Part shown: positions 9,634 through 20,886 of the stretch, in pieces
Layout: each line of letters begins with the position of its first letter
Position numbering within the stretch: the first letter of the stretch is position 1
DNA from: Symbiodinium sp. CCMP2592
Taxonomy: Eukaryota; Sar; Dinophyceae; Suessiales; Symbiodiniaceae
NCBI GenBank assembly: GCA_905221615.1
Contig: CAJNDT010005335.1
Coordinates: 186,001 to 250,000 of the forward strand
Direction of reading: 5' to 3'
Length of the DNA: 64,000 bases
The notes under the pieces: generated by a model
What the model was told of the DNA's origin: nothing
The model's input: only the letters and a program-made list of their open reading frames with translations
Database searches by the model: none
Translations under genes and position numbers: made by a program

Positions 9634-11396
9634 TCCTGCTGCAACTCAGATCACGACTACGAGCACGACCACGACCACAACCACAACTACGACGACAACG
9701 GCTGCTCCCACGACTACGACCACCACAGCCGCCCCCACAACCACCACGACGGCTGCTCCCACAACTACGACCACCACCGCCGCCCCCACAACCACCACGA
9801 CGGCTGCTCCCACAACTACGACCACCACCGCCGCCCCCACAACAACCACGACGGCTGCCCCCACAACTACGACCACCACCGCCGCCCCCACAACAACCAC
9901 GACGGCTGCCCCCACAACTACGACCACCACCGCCGCCCCCACAACCACCACGACGGCTGCTCCCACAACTACGACCACCACCGCCGCCCCCACAACCACC
10001 ACGACGGCTGCTCCCACAACTACGACCACCACCGCCGCCCCCACAACAACCACGACGGCTGCCCCCACAACTACGACCACCACCGCCGCCCCCACAACAA
10101 CCACGACGGCTGCCCCCACAACTACGACCACCACCGCCGCCCCCACAACCACCACGACGGCTGCTCCCACAACTACGACCACCACCGCCGCCCCCACAAC
10201 CACCACGACGGCTGCTCCCACAACTACGACCACCACCGCCGCCCCCACAACAACCACGACGGCTGCCCCCACAACTACGACCACCACCGCCGCCCCCACA
10301 ACAACCACGACGGCTGCCCCCACAACTACGACCACCACCGCCGCCCCCACAACCACCACGACGGCTGCTCCCACAACTACGACCACCACCGCCGCCCCCA
10401 CAACCACCACGACGGCTGCTCCCACAACTACGACCACCACAGCCGCCCCCACAACAACCACGACGGCTGCCCCCACAACTACGACCACCACAGCCGCCCC
10501 CACAACAACCACGACGGCTGCTCCCACAACTACGACCACCACAGCCGCCCCCACAACAACCACTGAAGAACCAACTACTTCGACAACTACGAGCTGCTTG
10601 GCATTCTCCAGAAACGGAATCGTCATACCTACATAGCAGTCTAGAAGCTACTGTTGGGTTGAGGGGCCTGCTTGACCTGGATAACGATGCACGATGTAGC
10701 AGGACCAAGAGAAGCATTTCTTTCCGAGTGTGATCGCCAAATGTCAATGCTTAAGGGCGACCGGAATGAGTTGGCATTCACACTGGCTGCTGGTATGCCG
10801 CACAGGCCGTAGGTAGTAGGAGAAAGGGTGGAAGAAAGTGGGAGCTCAACTTTCCGAAGCCCCCGACAAGAGTCGTATTCGCCACGATGGCAAGACTTCC
10901 CAGAACGGCAGTGATACTGTCGAAGGCGATGGCAATGCGATGGTTATTATCATGCTGCTGTTGCTGTCTAGGCTACTGGTACTGATGCTGGTGTGGAGAC
11001 TGCTTTTGATGATAGTACGTCTGCTGACGAAGACTCTCATGCTGCGTGTGCTTAAGGCTATAGAGCCTAGTAATTGTGGGCCATCTCACCATACCCTCGC
11101 AAGAAACTCTGATTTCTAGTAAACCGTAGTAGGCCTTGAACCCTTGGGCTTTAGTTTTGAAGTGCAATTATTTTAAGCTTTCAGCTGCCAAACCCAACTT
11201 TGACATGTGCGAAAGTCGCTAAACTCGGCTGATGTCTGGCTGAGGCACCAGCACTCAAAGTACAGCGCCAGATGTTCCAACCACGACGACAGTGACTGGA
11301 CCGGACACCACGACCAAGAAGCCCTACTACAAGTACTACGGCAAGTACTACGGCAAGTACTACGGCAGGTGCGGAGAAACTTACAGCCGGGGTTGA
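9634..11396 (+). CDS. Thr/Ala/Pro-repeat protein with KYYG tail, probably secreted or cell-surface (multi-exon)
   Basis: A large exon starts after GTCCAG (9633) and stays open to TAG at 10634. It is almost entirely AAP-T(5-6) repeats, a mucin-like array that would be heavily O-glycosylated if secreted. The tail EEPTTSTTTSCLAF breaks the repeat. Downstream on the same strand are two more coding-like pieces: about 10972-11053 after CTAG|G (ATGTDAGVETAFDDSTSADE), and 11272-11396 after GCCAG, reading VPTTTTVTGPDTTTKKPYY, three K/GKYYG repeats and a short Cys-containing end with TGA at 11394. Thr-rich text on both sides suggests one gene, but the internal junctions are not proven. No signal peptide is visible, so a 5' exon is missing from this model. 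The long antisense Val- and Gly/Cys-rich frames over the array are shadows. Confidence 0.48.
9690..10565. repeat. 51-bp minisatellite with 204-bp higher-order unit
   Basis: The 51-bp unit encodes AAPTTTTTTAAPTTTTT. Two variants (ACAACCACCACGACGGCTGC and ACAACAACCACGACGGCTGC) alternate in pairs, 1-1-2-2-1-1-2-2, so the array grew as a 204-bp four-unit block. Confidence 0.85.
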
Positions 11397-11566
11397 AGTC
11401 GTTGCGGTCTATGAGCACTGGTTTGACTGAGCATTAGCTGGTGAATCAGGCGGCTGTTGGTGTTTATGCTAAGACACTTTTCTTGCTGTCGTTGCGGCAG
11501 CGAGGTGGGTCTGGGTCGGGTCGTGCGCAGATTTGTGTCGGATGGATTTCACAACTTTTCCTTCGA

Positions 11567-11682
11567 GAAAATGGGAGTTGCCGGAAATTAGGGGTACCTT
11601 ATTTTGGGGTCCTGATAGTAGGGACTCTTCTGTTTAGGGTGCTATATTCGGCTCCCCTATTTTCGGAGACTCCCAAATGAGT
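11567..11682. mobile_element. Family 3 inverted-repeat element
   Basis: GGGAGTTGCCGGAAATTAGG at the left mirrors CTATTTTCGGAGACTCCCA at the right. The core has GGGGTCCTGATAGTAGGGAC. Confidence 0.75.
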
Positions 11683-11750
11683 TCAGGCAATTGAGTGTAC
11701 CGCAGGGAGAGGGACTCGGCCACCGGAGCGATATCTCAAATCCTGCTAAT

Positions 11751-11868
11751 GTAGGAACCTGATTAGGAAACCCTGGGCCTATACCCCCCCCAAAAGAAGT
11801 AGGATTCATATAAGGAACCCGGATAAAGGCCCAAGGTTTCTTAATCAGGTTCCTACATTAGAAGTGTT
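11751..11868. mobile_element. Family 7 inverted-repeat element, copy A
   Basis: AATGTAGGAACCTGATTAGG mirrors CTTAATCAGGTTCCTACATT. Second copy at 56799-56911. Confidence 0.75.
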
Positions 11869-12127
11869 AGGGTCGCCAAGTTAGTGCTCTGGGTGCCAGC
11901 GTGTGAGGTGGCGCCACCACGTGCCAGGTTCTGGGGTTTTGGGTTTAGGATTTGTTAGCTAGCTTTTTGGGTTTGTCGGATTAGAGAGCTGGAGGGCGGT
12001 CCAACGTTTGAGTGTTTTTGTGTTTTGGGTTTTGGTTTTTGAAGTAGCACCTAATGTCAATGTTTCTTTGTTTCCCATGTAATTCGATGATCAATGACGC
12101 TACCCTAAACCTTCATAGGGGATGCTG

Positions 12128-12170
12128 CTGCTACTACTACTACTACTACTACCACTACTCCTACTACTAA
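12128..12170. repeat. CTA/CTG trinucleotide microsatellite
   Basis: About 40 bases of GCTGCTACTACTACT. The 11870-12480 stretch around it holds drifted TTTGGGTTTAGG text only. Confidence 0.8.
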
Positions 12171-12490
12171 TTTCGGGGCCCTAAATGAAATAGAACAGGG
12201 TTTTGGGCTTCCTTATTGTGGTGCTTGCCCCAAGCCTGGATCGGCAACCCTACATCAAGCACTGACCCCCTAAACCGTGATTCTCAACGCCCGCATTCCT
12301 TGTGCTTGTCGCCGGAGGCGCCATGGACATCGTTGCGCAAGATCGTGCCCAAGAGACAGAACGCTTTGTAGCTTTTTTGCTCATAAGGCCCCCTCTATAG
12401 CTTAAACCCGACTAGTACCCCATGCAGAAGCCGTTGTAGAAGAGTAACCCTTGCTAGGAAGACTTGTAAAGGCGCGCGATGCTACGTAAT

Positions 12491-12554
12491 GTAGGGGCCT
12501 TAAGATATAGCACAGCGGGCCCCAAAACCCTATTCTAATTAGCAAGGCCCCTAC
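12491..12554. mobile_element. Family 1 inverted-repeat element, short copy
   Basis: GTAGGGGCCTTAAGATATAG ... GGGCCCCAAAACCCTATTCT ... AGCAAGGCCCCTAC, an internal deletion of the family 1 consensus. Confidence 0.7.
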
Positions 12555-12727
12555 TCTAGGGCCCCACGCCAAGGTGCAAGTGGTCGCCGCCTGAAGTTTG
12601 GAAGTTCAACCCCCTCTGCCGTGGTTGTGAGAAGGGAGAGGACCCAGACATTTTTACCCGAAGCTCGCCGGAAAAGTTTGGGGTTTAGGGTTTAGGGGTT
12701 CGTGTTTGCGCGAAGCTCGCCGGAATA

Positions 12728-13039
12728 GTGGCTGGCCTCTGTGACGGGTTTTGCGGTGTGTCGAGTGCTCGAAGGAAAGCGACACGTGGCCGCAATATCC
12801 AAACCATGGCCCCAACCTCTAACAACCTAAACCGGAATTCTAAGCTTAGGCCTCGGCTTCAAACTGGAGAAGGAGCCAAGCCAAAAGCCGCAAGCCGACT
12901 GCGGGATATTCGTAACAGAAACGCTACCTCGTCTGCCAAGGAAATGACAAGGGCGAGACGCAACTTGCAAGCATGTTGGCACAGCAGAACTTTGTGGTTG
13001 GAGGTTCTGGGTGCAATTCGTTGGTTTCGTGAGGTGTAA
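12728..13039 (+). CDS. Basic ORF, doubtful
   Basis: Open for about 103 codons to TAA at 13037. The middle is basic (KLRPRLQTGEGAKPKAASRL, EMTRARRNLQACWH). No ATG sits at the start of the frame and no domain is recognised; it could be an exon or chance. 13040-14128 contains only short ambiguous frames. Confidence 0.28.
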   Translation: MAGLCDGFCGVSSARRKATRGRNIQTMAPTSNNLNRNSKLRPRLQTGEGAKPKAASRLRDIRNRNATSSAKEMTRARRNLQACWHSRTLWLEVLGAIRWFREV

Positions 13040-14128
13040 GAGTTAGGTAGCCAGGTAAGTTTGAACTCTACGATAAATTAGTTTTTTGAACGGTTCGGAG
13101 GTCTTATGGCACTTCGAGAGGTCAAGATGGAAAAGGGTTGTTCGGGTACTTCGTCCAGGGCAGATCAGAAGCCTTTAGGCACTACTTGCTCGTGTTCCTC
13201 CCCAAACCCTAAACCCTAAACCGGTAGAGGGGCACTGTGAAGCTACCGTTCTACCACTCTGCGGAAGCGGCTTGCGGTTGCCGTTGGAGTTTAATTTGTT
13301 GGCTTTGAAGCCAAGCTGACCCCACAAGTGAACACTCAAATCCTGAAGGAGTTGAAAAATGCTGCATTGTCCTGACCTGCCGGCTTGTGGATTTAAACAA
13401 CACCACAGCACTTTCGGACTCTTGGACTTCAAACGCGCTGCGCGGTGCTCGAAATTGCTTCTGCCAAACCCATACTTTCGGGCACGCTGCAACAGGCTGG
13501 CTCTCTCGGGTTTCAACTCTGCCGCGCCGTTCCTCAAGTTTCCTCTTTGTTCCAAGCCCGACTGTTAGGGACGGTGCAGCACTTGAGGACTTTGCGACCT
13601 CAAAACTGCTGTAAGTCATCATGGAAGACGTGAAAGTCCAGAAGTCGCGAATCTTTAATCAAAAGTTCCCCAAGACTTGTGAAACCCCAAAGCCCAAAAC
13701 TAAGTATCGATGTCGGATAGTTCTTACTTTCCCTTTTGTCAGCAGAGCCAATTGAAAATGATTTCTGGGACTTTTAGAATCGACACCTAGTGTAGAGTCC
13801 GTAGATTCTGAAAGCTTGTGGAGAATCAAACTGATGTACTGCCCTTCTAAACACCGAAAAGATAAGTTGACAGCGGCGACGATTGACACCGAGATACCTA
13901 ATCGCCTAATTGTAGGGACCATAAATATCTAGTCCTAGATAGCAGGCTCCTTGTCATAAGGAGCCTTCGTAATGTACCCTGATAAGCCAAAACCTTCAAC
14001 CCACCAACGCCTAAGGAGGCTTGTCCAGGAAGAAGAAGAACCAGAAGAAGAAGCCCCATAAGAGGTGGGGCATAAGGGGCCTTAGGGTTCTGCAGCTTGG
14101 GATAATTCCAAAGTTTTGGTGTTTTCAG

Positions 14129-14204
14129 GATGTCAGCGGGCGTTGATGATTTGGAGACGTTAGGGCTGTTGATCCTTTTAGCGGCCTGGGGCTTCGGGTT
14201 CAGG
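14129..14204 (+). CDS. Exon-like island with hydrophobic segment
   Basis: Acceptor TTTTCAG|G at 14128/14129 and donor GTGAAG at 14205. The peptide MSAGVDDLETLGLLILLAAW resembles a signal anchor. The 76-nt length leaves an incomplete first codon. Confidence 0.38.
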
Positions 14205-14330
14205 GTGAAGAGTGTGAGGGGTTTCGTGTGTCTCCGGGGCCTAGCCAAGAGTTAAAGTCTGTGCTCTAGCTTTCTTGCGCCAGCCTTCATGCCAGCTGCC
14301 ACTTCTTACATCCCTCCTTGCAGATTGAAG

Positions 14331-14383
14331 CACTCATGAAACGCTGGCGGCGGCCGCCAGGAACCTTCTGAGCGAGACCTGCC
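14331..14383 (+). CDS. Short exon-like island with GCAAGT donor
   Basis: A helix-like peptide HETLAAAARNLLSETC is followed by GCAAGT at 14384, the classical GC-type donor. Acceptor TTGAAG before 14331. Confidence 0.38.
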
Positions 14384-14729
14384 GCAAGTCGTGACTCCCA
14401 AACCACCACCAATCAACCACTATGCATCAACGAATCCGACCTGTCAGGTTGGAGCCCTCGAAGGCTGGAGCCAGGGCAATCGGGGGGTTCTAGAGTTCCA
14501 AGAAGGAGCATTCCAGATTACAGGTTTCCAGTGTCAGTCAGAGGGTTTCAATATGCCGACAATGTCGACGAGGACTCCTTTCTCCTGACCTCTTATTGCC
14601 TTCTCGCTTCTCGTCGTTCTTCTTGTCTGCCGGGCTTACGGTGTCGCGAAGAGTCTGAAGCTGAGACTTAGGATTCTGAGGATACAGCGTCAGTTTCTTG
14701 CGTAGTTTGATGTCGCGTAGTGTAGTGCG

Positions 14730-15167
14730 GTGTGGTGTAGAAGTGTAGTATCGACCAATCACGTTCTCTTCTTTTTGATTTGCTGTTTTTGCCTTGCTTG
14801 TTTTTGGAGGGTTATCCGCTCAGCTTCCGCTTCAAAGGTGATGCATCTGGATGGGACTTTAAATGTAGTGGTCTCCTGTTGGAGGAATGTGGGAATTGCG
14901 TGGTATACCATAGGACCCCCTGTCAAAGCCGATGCACGAGGGGTACGGGAGGAGGATGGGGAAGGTGTCCCCGTGTGCATGACTTACGCTGGGCCCCATG
15001 CATGTTCACAACGTAGTTTGGCAAATGGGGTTAGGCATTTTGACGGTTTGTACCTATCAATACTGTATATGTATTCATATTGTTACACGCATCTGTTCAC
15101 ATACACCTGGTGTCAACATTGCTCGTGTGATTGCCATGACTTGACATGGGAGCCAGCAGAATGGTAG
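14730..15167 (+). CDS. Intronless ORF of unknown function
   Basis: Open to TAG near 15165; reads KVMHLDGTLNVVVSCWRNVG, ADARGVREEDGEGVPVCMTY, then a Tyr/His/Cys-rich end. The start codon is non-ATG at the frame edge, so it may be a fragment. Next to the fragment at 15200-15596 on the same strand. Confidence 0.33.
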   Translation: MWCRSVVSTNHVLFFLICCFCLACFWRVIRSASASKVMHLDGTLNVVVSCWRNVGIAWYTIGPPVKADARGVREEDGEGVPVCMTYAGPHACSQRSLANGVRHFDGLYLSILYMYSYCYTHLFTYTWCQHCSCDCHDLTWEPAEW

Positions 15168-15199
15168 TTCTCTTCGTGCACCACGCACGAAGGCCAGGC

Positions 15200-15596
15200 A
15201 AACACGGCCGGGCATATCGTTTCAATCAAGTGTGGAATTAGATGCATCTCAGGTTTGGGTCAGACGCATTCCGTGTAAACCACCTGCTGGGTATGAAAGG
15301 AGAACTGACCACCTGCGACCCACCCCAGCCTTATCGAGATACTGCAACAGCGCTACGAGGAACTTGTCTCTAACGATTTCCACACATGGAGCCCCAAGAT
15401 ATCCCAAGATGACTTGAAATTGAATGATCTCCGTTCTCTCAGGCTGGAACTCCGTTGCTTCCAACAGACCTCCAGAGTCACTAGAGTCTACAGTAAAGTT
15501 TCGTTCCCAAAGTTAAGCCCCAAACTTGACACCCATCTCCCAAGAACGTGGAGATGGCCGAAGGGTTTGGGCATCAGACACTTGCAATGTGTGTAA
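15200..15596 (+). pseudogene. Frameshifted coding remnant
   Basis: Frame 1 reads VELDASQVWVRRIPCKPPAG to about 15320; the sense then continues in frame 3 as PSLIEILQQRYEELVSNDF, KISQDDLKLNDLRSLRLEL, ending TAA at 15594. The abrupt change of frame without splice motifs suggests an indel in an old intronless element. Confidence 0.42.
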
Positions 15597-16070
15597 ACAG
15601 TTACATATTAGCACTTTCTTTGCTCAGGACAGTTCCGGGTTCAGTTTGCAGTTCTTTTGAGGCCTTTTGGTTTGGTGGGGTCCAGGCAGTCTGGATTCCA
15701 AATCCTAGAAAAGCCGATCTTAGGAACTTTCGGAGACAGCCCTTTTGCAAGCCCTACCCATGACCCGTTCGGACCCATGACCCAAGTTTACGAAACTTGC
15801 AGTGGCAAGCTGGCATATCCGAACCTTTGACCGCGGCGGAGACAGCCGCGTGTGTAGCTCGTCCCTGCGGTCGCTCCCAGCCATGAGGTTGCGGCAGCAA
15901 CGTGCAACATAGGGGCTCGAATAGGCATTACCCTCCATTCATTACTGAATCAAAGGTGTCACAACCGAAATTCAAACATGCAGGCCTTGGTATTACATGT
16001 TCCACTTTCTCTAAAGTCCTCTGCAGGTGCAAGAGTTTGGCATATGCCCGTAGGCATGTATGATGTCTGC

Positions 16071-17265
16071 GTATATATATATATATATGTATGTATGTAA
16101 GTGTAAGTAGGTTCGTGCGTATGTATGTGCATGCAGCTGGCAGAAACCTAATTCAGAGATCCCTCCCTTACAGGACCGAAACACGCTAAGCAGTAATTGA
16201 ACCGTCCTCCATACCCAGGGACCCCACTCCGACCACGTAGGCCCTGACAAGCAAATTCTCGGTGCTTCGTCACGTCGCTGCTTCATGATTCAACTAATAT
16301 AGGGGCTTTAATAATTACCAAACTAGTGTGGGGGTTCCTTACTATGAGTATAGCATAATGGGCCCCAAAACCATTTCTAATTATTTAGGCCCCTATAGTA
16401 TACGACCCCTTATAGTTATCCTCATAGACCCTTTTAAAGGAGCCCTTCACAGGAACCCTATAATTATTGGAAAGTGGGCCCCAATTCAGGATCCAACTAT
16501 TTCCATGCTATCGGCCGTTCCCTGGGTGCCTAGGTCTGCCCGGGTTTAGGGTTTAGGGTTTAGGGTACATGAGCAGCAAGTGTAAGCGCACATAGACAAC
16601 ATATTTGCATGTATGTGTGCATATAAAAATGTATGCGTGAGTATATGTAAGTATGCATATATGATTATGCATATGTTACATATGTCTGTGTGTGTATGTA
16701 CTGACCGAGTTGATATCCATACATACATACACACATACATACATACATGCATACATGCATACAATGAGATTGGTATATGTACATAAATACCAGTATGTAT
16801 AAAGGCATTGTATGCGTATGTATGTATATGCATGCGAACATATATATATACACACACACACTACGTAGATTGCATGTGCATGTCATACACGCACACACAT
16901 ATACAAGACATATACACATACATATTGTGTTGTTTATTCTGTATGTCTATGAATACATGTGTACATGTGTACACACACATGTATATGGATGTATACGTAT
17001 ATGTATGTGTATATGAAAATGGCTGTATACATAAAAAGCCCATGTGTATATACATATATACACGCTTTAAATATGTATATGCATGCATGCTTGCCGGCAT
17101 GGATAGATTCACGGATGGACAGATGGACAGATGGATGGCTGGATGGCTGGATATGGATGGATGGGTTGGATGGACGGATATGGAGAGATGGATGGATGGA
17201 TGGACGGATGGATGGACGGAGGGATGCATGGATGGATGGATAGATGGATGGATGGATGGATGTGT
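16071..17265. repeat. Microsatellite and minisatellite cluster (TATG/CATA, then GGAT)
   Basis: TATATATG at 16071-16140, TATGTATG/CATACATA blocks at 16590-17090, then an ATGGATGG tetranucleotide array at 17100-17262. The overlapping frames rich in Tyr/Met/His/Cys are artefacts of the repeat. Confidence 0.88.
16297..16397. mobile_element. Family 1 inverted-repeat element, full length
   Basis: TATAGGGGCTTTAATAATTACC ... GGGGGTTCCTTACTATGAGTATAG ... GGGCCCCAAAACC ... AATTATTTAGGCCCCTATA. Confidence 0.75.
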
Positions 17266-17815
17266 TTGGCGGGAGAGTTGTCAGCAGCATCATAAGGTCT
17301 CTGAACCCCTGTCTTGCACTGTCCAGCTTTCCTCATGGGAGCTTCCGCCATTCCGCTGCCGACCGTGCACCTGTAGCCATGGCTCAGGGTTTCGATTCAG
17401 TTTGATGCATTGGGGCTGGTTAGCGTTTTTGGGTCAAGAGTGAGACTTTGATTTTCAATTTTCGTTCCGGCTTCCTGAGGTTCCGGCTGTTCGCCGCTTT
17501 AGAGAAATGTTTCAATGCTTGCCGAATCCCTTCAACTGAAAAGCAGTTTAGGATTTCGGGCCTCAAGTTTGGGTTTAAAAGGTTAGACGTTAGGGTTGGG
17601 GATTTGGCGTTTGGACTCACGGTTTTGACTTAGGTCTTGGGTTTTGGGCGCTGGGGGTTTCAATTTAGGGTTGGAGGTTTTGGGGTTTGGGGCGTAAGGC
17701 TCATGCTCAAGCATGAAGCACGATCAAAGCGCTGGGTGCTGTAGTCAAGTGCCGACGACGACAAGCTTGTTGCGAATAGAGGGGTCGGGTCAAAACTAAC
17801 TAGTACGGTGTTCCT

Positions 17816-17927
17816 TGGGTACGGCCCCCACTCAGTAATAGTTGAATAATATTCATAATATAGATTTTGTAGGACCTTAATAGTAGCCCTATTATGGACT
17901 CTTACTGTAAGGGGGCCGTACCTAAGG
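17816..17927. mobile_element. Family 5 inverted-repeat element, copy A
   Basis: GGGTACGGCCCCCACTCAG ... CTGTAAGGGGGCCGTACC, with AT-rich core. Very similar to 57985-58099, same orientation. Confidence 0.8.
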
Positions 17928-18034
17928 CTATCTTAACCCTACCACGAAGAGGGGCAAGCATGAAAGCCTTGCGTGCAAAACAAGACCATGACAATGCCCA
18001 TTTAACAGAGCCCGTCTGGTCTATCATAGAGTAA

Positions 18035-18140
18035 TAAAGGGAACTCCAGAAAGTTGGAATATGGTTTCAGGGTAGGATACCCTATAATTTACCATAAAGG
18101 GTTTAGGATAATTACATTCCAACTTTCTGGCTTTTACCTT
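18035..18140. mobile_element. Family 6 inverted-repeat element, copy A
   Basis: GGAACTCCAGAAAGTTGGAA mirrors ATTCCAACTTTCTGGCTTTT. Second copy at 57747-57855. Confidence 0.8.
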
Positions 18141-18149
18141 AGATGGTAT

Positions 18150-18455
18150 TTAGGCTAGCAATGGGTAGTTTGGGAGGTTTAGGCAGACGCCCAATGATAT
18201 TGGAAGCCCCTCAAACAACTGATGCAACCGCTTCGCGAGCTCGGTCCCAAGCCACAAAACCCGTGCCCCTAGCCGGAGCATGCTCCTGGGTTTCATAGTT
18301 TCGATTGTACAGGCTTCCAAGTAAGCTGTCGGGGGTTCAACGTGTCGAGCTTGGGAGTTAGAGCGTTGAAGAGTAATCCCTACCTTAAGCCCATGACCAA
18401 AACTCGTTCTGGTTCTGGTTGGAAGCGATACTAGAGCGGTTTGTTTCGATGGCAA
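18150..18455 (-). CDS. Minus-strand ORF of unknown function
   Basis: About 101 codons on the minus strand, reading TRTSFGHGLKVGITLQRSN and later LWLGTELAKRLHQLFEGLP. It abuts the family 6 element. No family is recognised; it could be a retroelement fragment. Confidence 0.33.
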   Translation of the reverse strand: MPSKQTALVSLPTRTRTSFGHGLKVGITLQRSNSQARHVEPPTAYLEACTIETMKPRSMLRLGARVLWLGTELAKRLHQLFEGLPISLGVCLNLPNYPLLA

Positions 18456-18601
18456 GGTGTGCGCACAGGGTGGTCTAGAAGAGCGTGCTCAAAGACAGCA
18501 CAGGGCCTGCCTCTGATTGAAGGATCCCTCCTCTTGATTTCTTGACCCGTCGGCTGTACCAACGGGGTCAAGGGGTGTCACTAAGACTGTTCGTCAGCCT
18601 T

Positions 18602-19420
18602 CAGATGAGTACGACCTGGAACTTAAGGGATGATGGGACAAGGTACCTTGATTTTGAGGCAGTGTGGGGGTTTCCTTAAAAGTTGTGGCACTTATACCAG
18701 GTCTCCTGATCCTCCAATCGTGGGGAGCCCCACAGACCACAGCAGGTGTTGGAGGGATGACGATCTCGACACGCATCCGTCCGATGTAAATCCGCTGTGT
18801 ACGAGTCCATGGCTTTTAGAAGCCTCAAGCAAGACCAATGGGAGAAGTTAATGAGGAAGGCTTATTCAACTGGAACATGGGCTGCCCTTAAAGAAGCTCA
18901 AGGTGGCCGGACATGGGGCTATTGAGGCTTCTATATCATGTGGCAACCCCCTCATTGCCTAGTTTCAGGATCCGGAGTGCCCAGGCGGGCAAGCATCTTT
19001 TCTGGTGGCAGTCGTCTCATGCCCACCGCTTCCCCTTCTGGCGTCTGGAGCCTCAAAGTTATGGTCTACAAGCTTGACTGAACGTGAAAGCTATGGGAAA
19101 GTGCCATGGCTCAAACAGCCAATCCGGCATGGATGCGACCAAAAAGGCGAGGATCCTCAACAGATCCCAACGAGTCCTGAACATCCTTGAAGTACGCCCG
19201 AACTACACCTCCTTCAGGGAACTGTGAATCGTCAAAAAGGGTAGCTTCACCAAAGCCAATCTGCACATGGACTTTCAAAGGCCTGAGGGCTAACGGGGCC
19301 GTAGCAAGTAGGGGGCAAAGCGCTTTGAATTGGGGTTGCTTGAGCGGTTTATGCAGCGTGACCTTTCCACCCGGTCACCCTGTGGTCCAGGACCCCACGG
19401 AAGCCAAAACATAACCGCCT
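18602..19420 (+). pseudogene. Decayed intronless coding remnant
   Basis: Frame 2 carries MSTTWNLRDDGTRYLDFEAV and, after several stops, MAFRSLKQDQWEKLMRKAY and GTWAALKEAQGGRTWGY to about 18920. From 18991 frame 1 continues with KHLFWWQSSHAHRFPFWRLE, KKARILNRSQRVLNILEVR and VKKGSFTKANLHMDF, with stops at about 19077, 19225 and 19287. Many stops plus a frame change mark a dead element. No domain is recognised. Confidence 0.48.
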
Positions 19421-20164
19421 GAGTTGTCCTTTAAGCCCTTTGAAAATAAGTTACTATAATGATTCTCTACAAAATAATAGGGGAAATTAAAACAGATCCC
19501 AAAGGATAACACAGAAGCCTGAAGTCCGACAAGCCGATGGACGGCTGCTGAGACCTAGTGCCGCCTAGCCTGCCCAAAGCAGAAGAAAGCCCAATGAAGC
19601 AAATTACAGCTCATTGAAGCCTGTTGCAGCCTTTGCTCTCGACACCTTTTAACAGTGATGTAATAAGGCTGCTGAATCATAAAAATTCATCGAACTCTGA
19701 AGTGTAACAGTCACAGTCATATAATAAGGCTGCTGGATAATAAAGTTTCAACACCTTTCAAAGCCTGTGCAGATAGGAAAGCTTCGGTGGAATCTGAGTT
19801 TTTTCCGCTGGGCTTTGCGGCTCAGTAGTGTTGCTGTGTCTCGCGAGCCGCCTTCTCCGTTTGAGGCTCGCTGGGGACCCCAAGCCCCAAACCCAGAACT
19901 CCGAACCTGCGGTCTAGAGTCTGGAGTTTGAGAGTGTTGAAAGAAGTGGATGTTTCTTCACATGGAAGGGATGTGGGTTTGGGTTTTGGAGTTGGGGTGC
20001 TGGGCGGTGGTGGTGGTTATGGTGGCAGCATAAGCCCCCTGTAAGAGGACTTCTCAGCCGATCTGGTTGGAGTTTGAGACGATGGCCGACGCGTGCCAGG
20101 CTGGTCGTTGACATGTCTTGGGATTTCCGGTGCGTGATTTCGGATACAGCTTGTACAGAGAGAG

Positions 20165-20169
<5 letters not shown>

Positions 20170-20215
<46 letters not shown>

Positions 20216-20283
20216 ATGCATATATGTACACACACATAAGATTCAGATGTACACACACACACACACACATACACATACATATA
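20170..20283. repeat. AT and CA microsatellites
   Basis: (AT)n at 20170-20212 and ACACAC at 20250-20270. 19430-20160 holds no coding signal. Confidence 0.88.
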
Positions 20284-20440
20284 GACATGATGCACCCCAA
20301 GCTCTGCTAGAAAATCAAAACTTCAAACCAACACGTGAGCCTTGGGCTTCGGTTCGGTTTGCAAAAACGCAGTTGCGAGACTGTGCTATCTACAGGCCTT
20401 GTGATTTGTTTGTGTCACTTGCTAAGGACTGTTAGTGTAG

Positions 20441-20886
20441 CTTCGAGGCGCTGCCGGAGAAGCCTAAAACCCATCCCATCTTCCTTGCGAGGCTTGTTCC
20501 ACGTCACCCAGTTTCTGTGCTTAAGAACATTAGACCACTCCGATCTGTGTGTTGCGAGGAAGCCCTGAAGATTTTGCATAGAGTGGGTGGCATGCCGAAC
20601 CAGCTTTTGGTCTTCTTTGGCACGGTAGCCGCGGAAAGCAACACGACTGGACACGCACAAGCGCCCATACAACTGCAATGTAATACTGTGCTATACGATA
20701 TACCACAATATACTACGTACATAGTACTATGCTATATTTTACGAGAATGTACCATAATATAGTATCATATACTAGAGTCTACTATAGTTTGTACAATATA
20801 TTACAATAGCTCAGACTCCATAGCCAAGAAAGCTACAGCTTTTGTTGCTTTGTGTCTCGTCGCAAGAGCGAAACGCCGGGGTCCAG
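20441..20886 (+). CDS. Two exon-like islands of one unidentified gene
   Basis: Exon 1 (about 20441-20686, after TGTAG) is convincingly coding: EALPEKPKTHPIFLARLVP, SVLKNIRPLRSVCCEEALKI, HRVGGMPNQLLVFFGTVAAE, APIQLQCNTVL. It then runs into TA-rich DNA. Exon 2 (20810-20886, after AATAG; donor GTTCAG) reads SDSIAKKATAFVALCLVARA then a basic end. Exon 1 is strong; that exon 2 belongs to it is inference. I do not recognise the family. Confidence 0.48.

Noticed and set aside
9599-10747. Long antisense Gly/Cys/Arg and Val-rich frames over the Thr array
   Set aside because: They are mirror frames of a 51-bp repeat that keeps all frames open; only the + frame has sensible non-repeat ends.
16546-17293. 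Overlapping Tyr/Cys/His and Ser/Pro/Ile/His frames on both strands
   Set aside because: Produced by TATG/CATA and GGAT repeats.
17368-17392. CCTGTAGCCATGGCTCAGGG resembles the dinoflagellate spliced leader (CCGTAGCCATTTTGGCTCAAG)
   Set aside because: It lacks the central TTT, has further mismatches, shows no SL-gene context, and may be part of a coding-like stretch; treated as coincidence.
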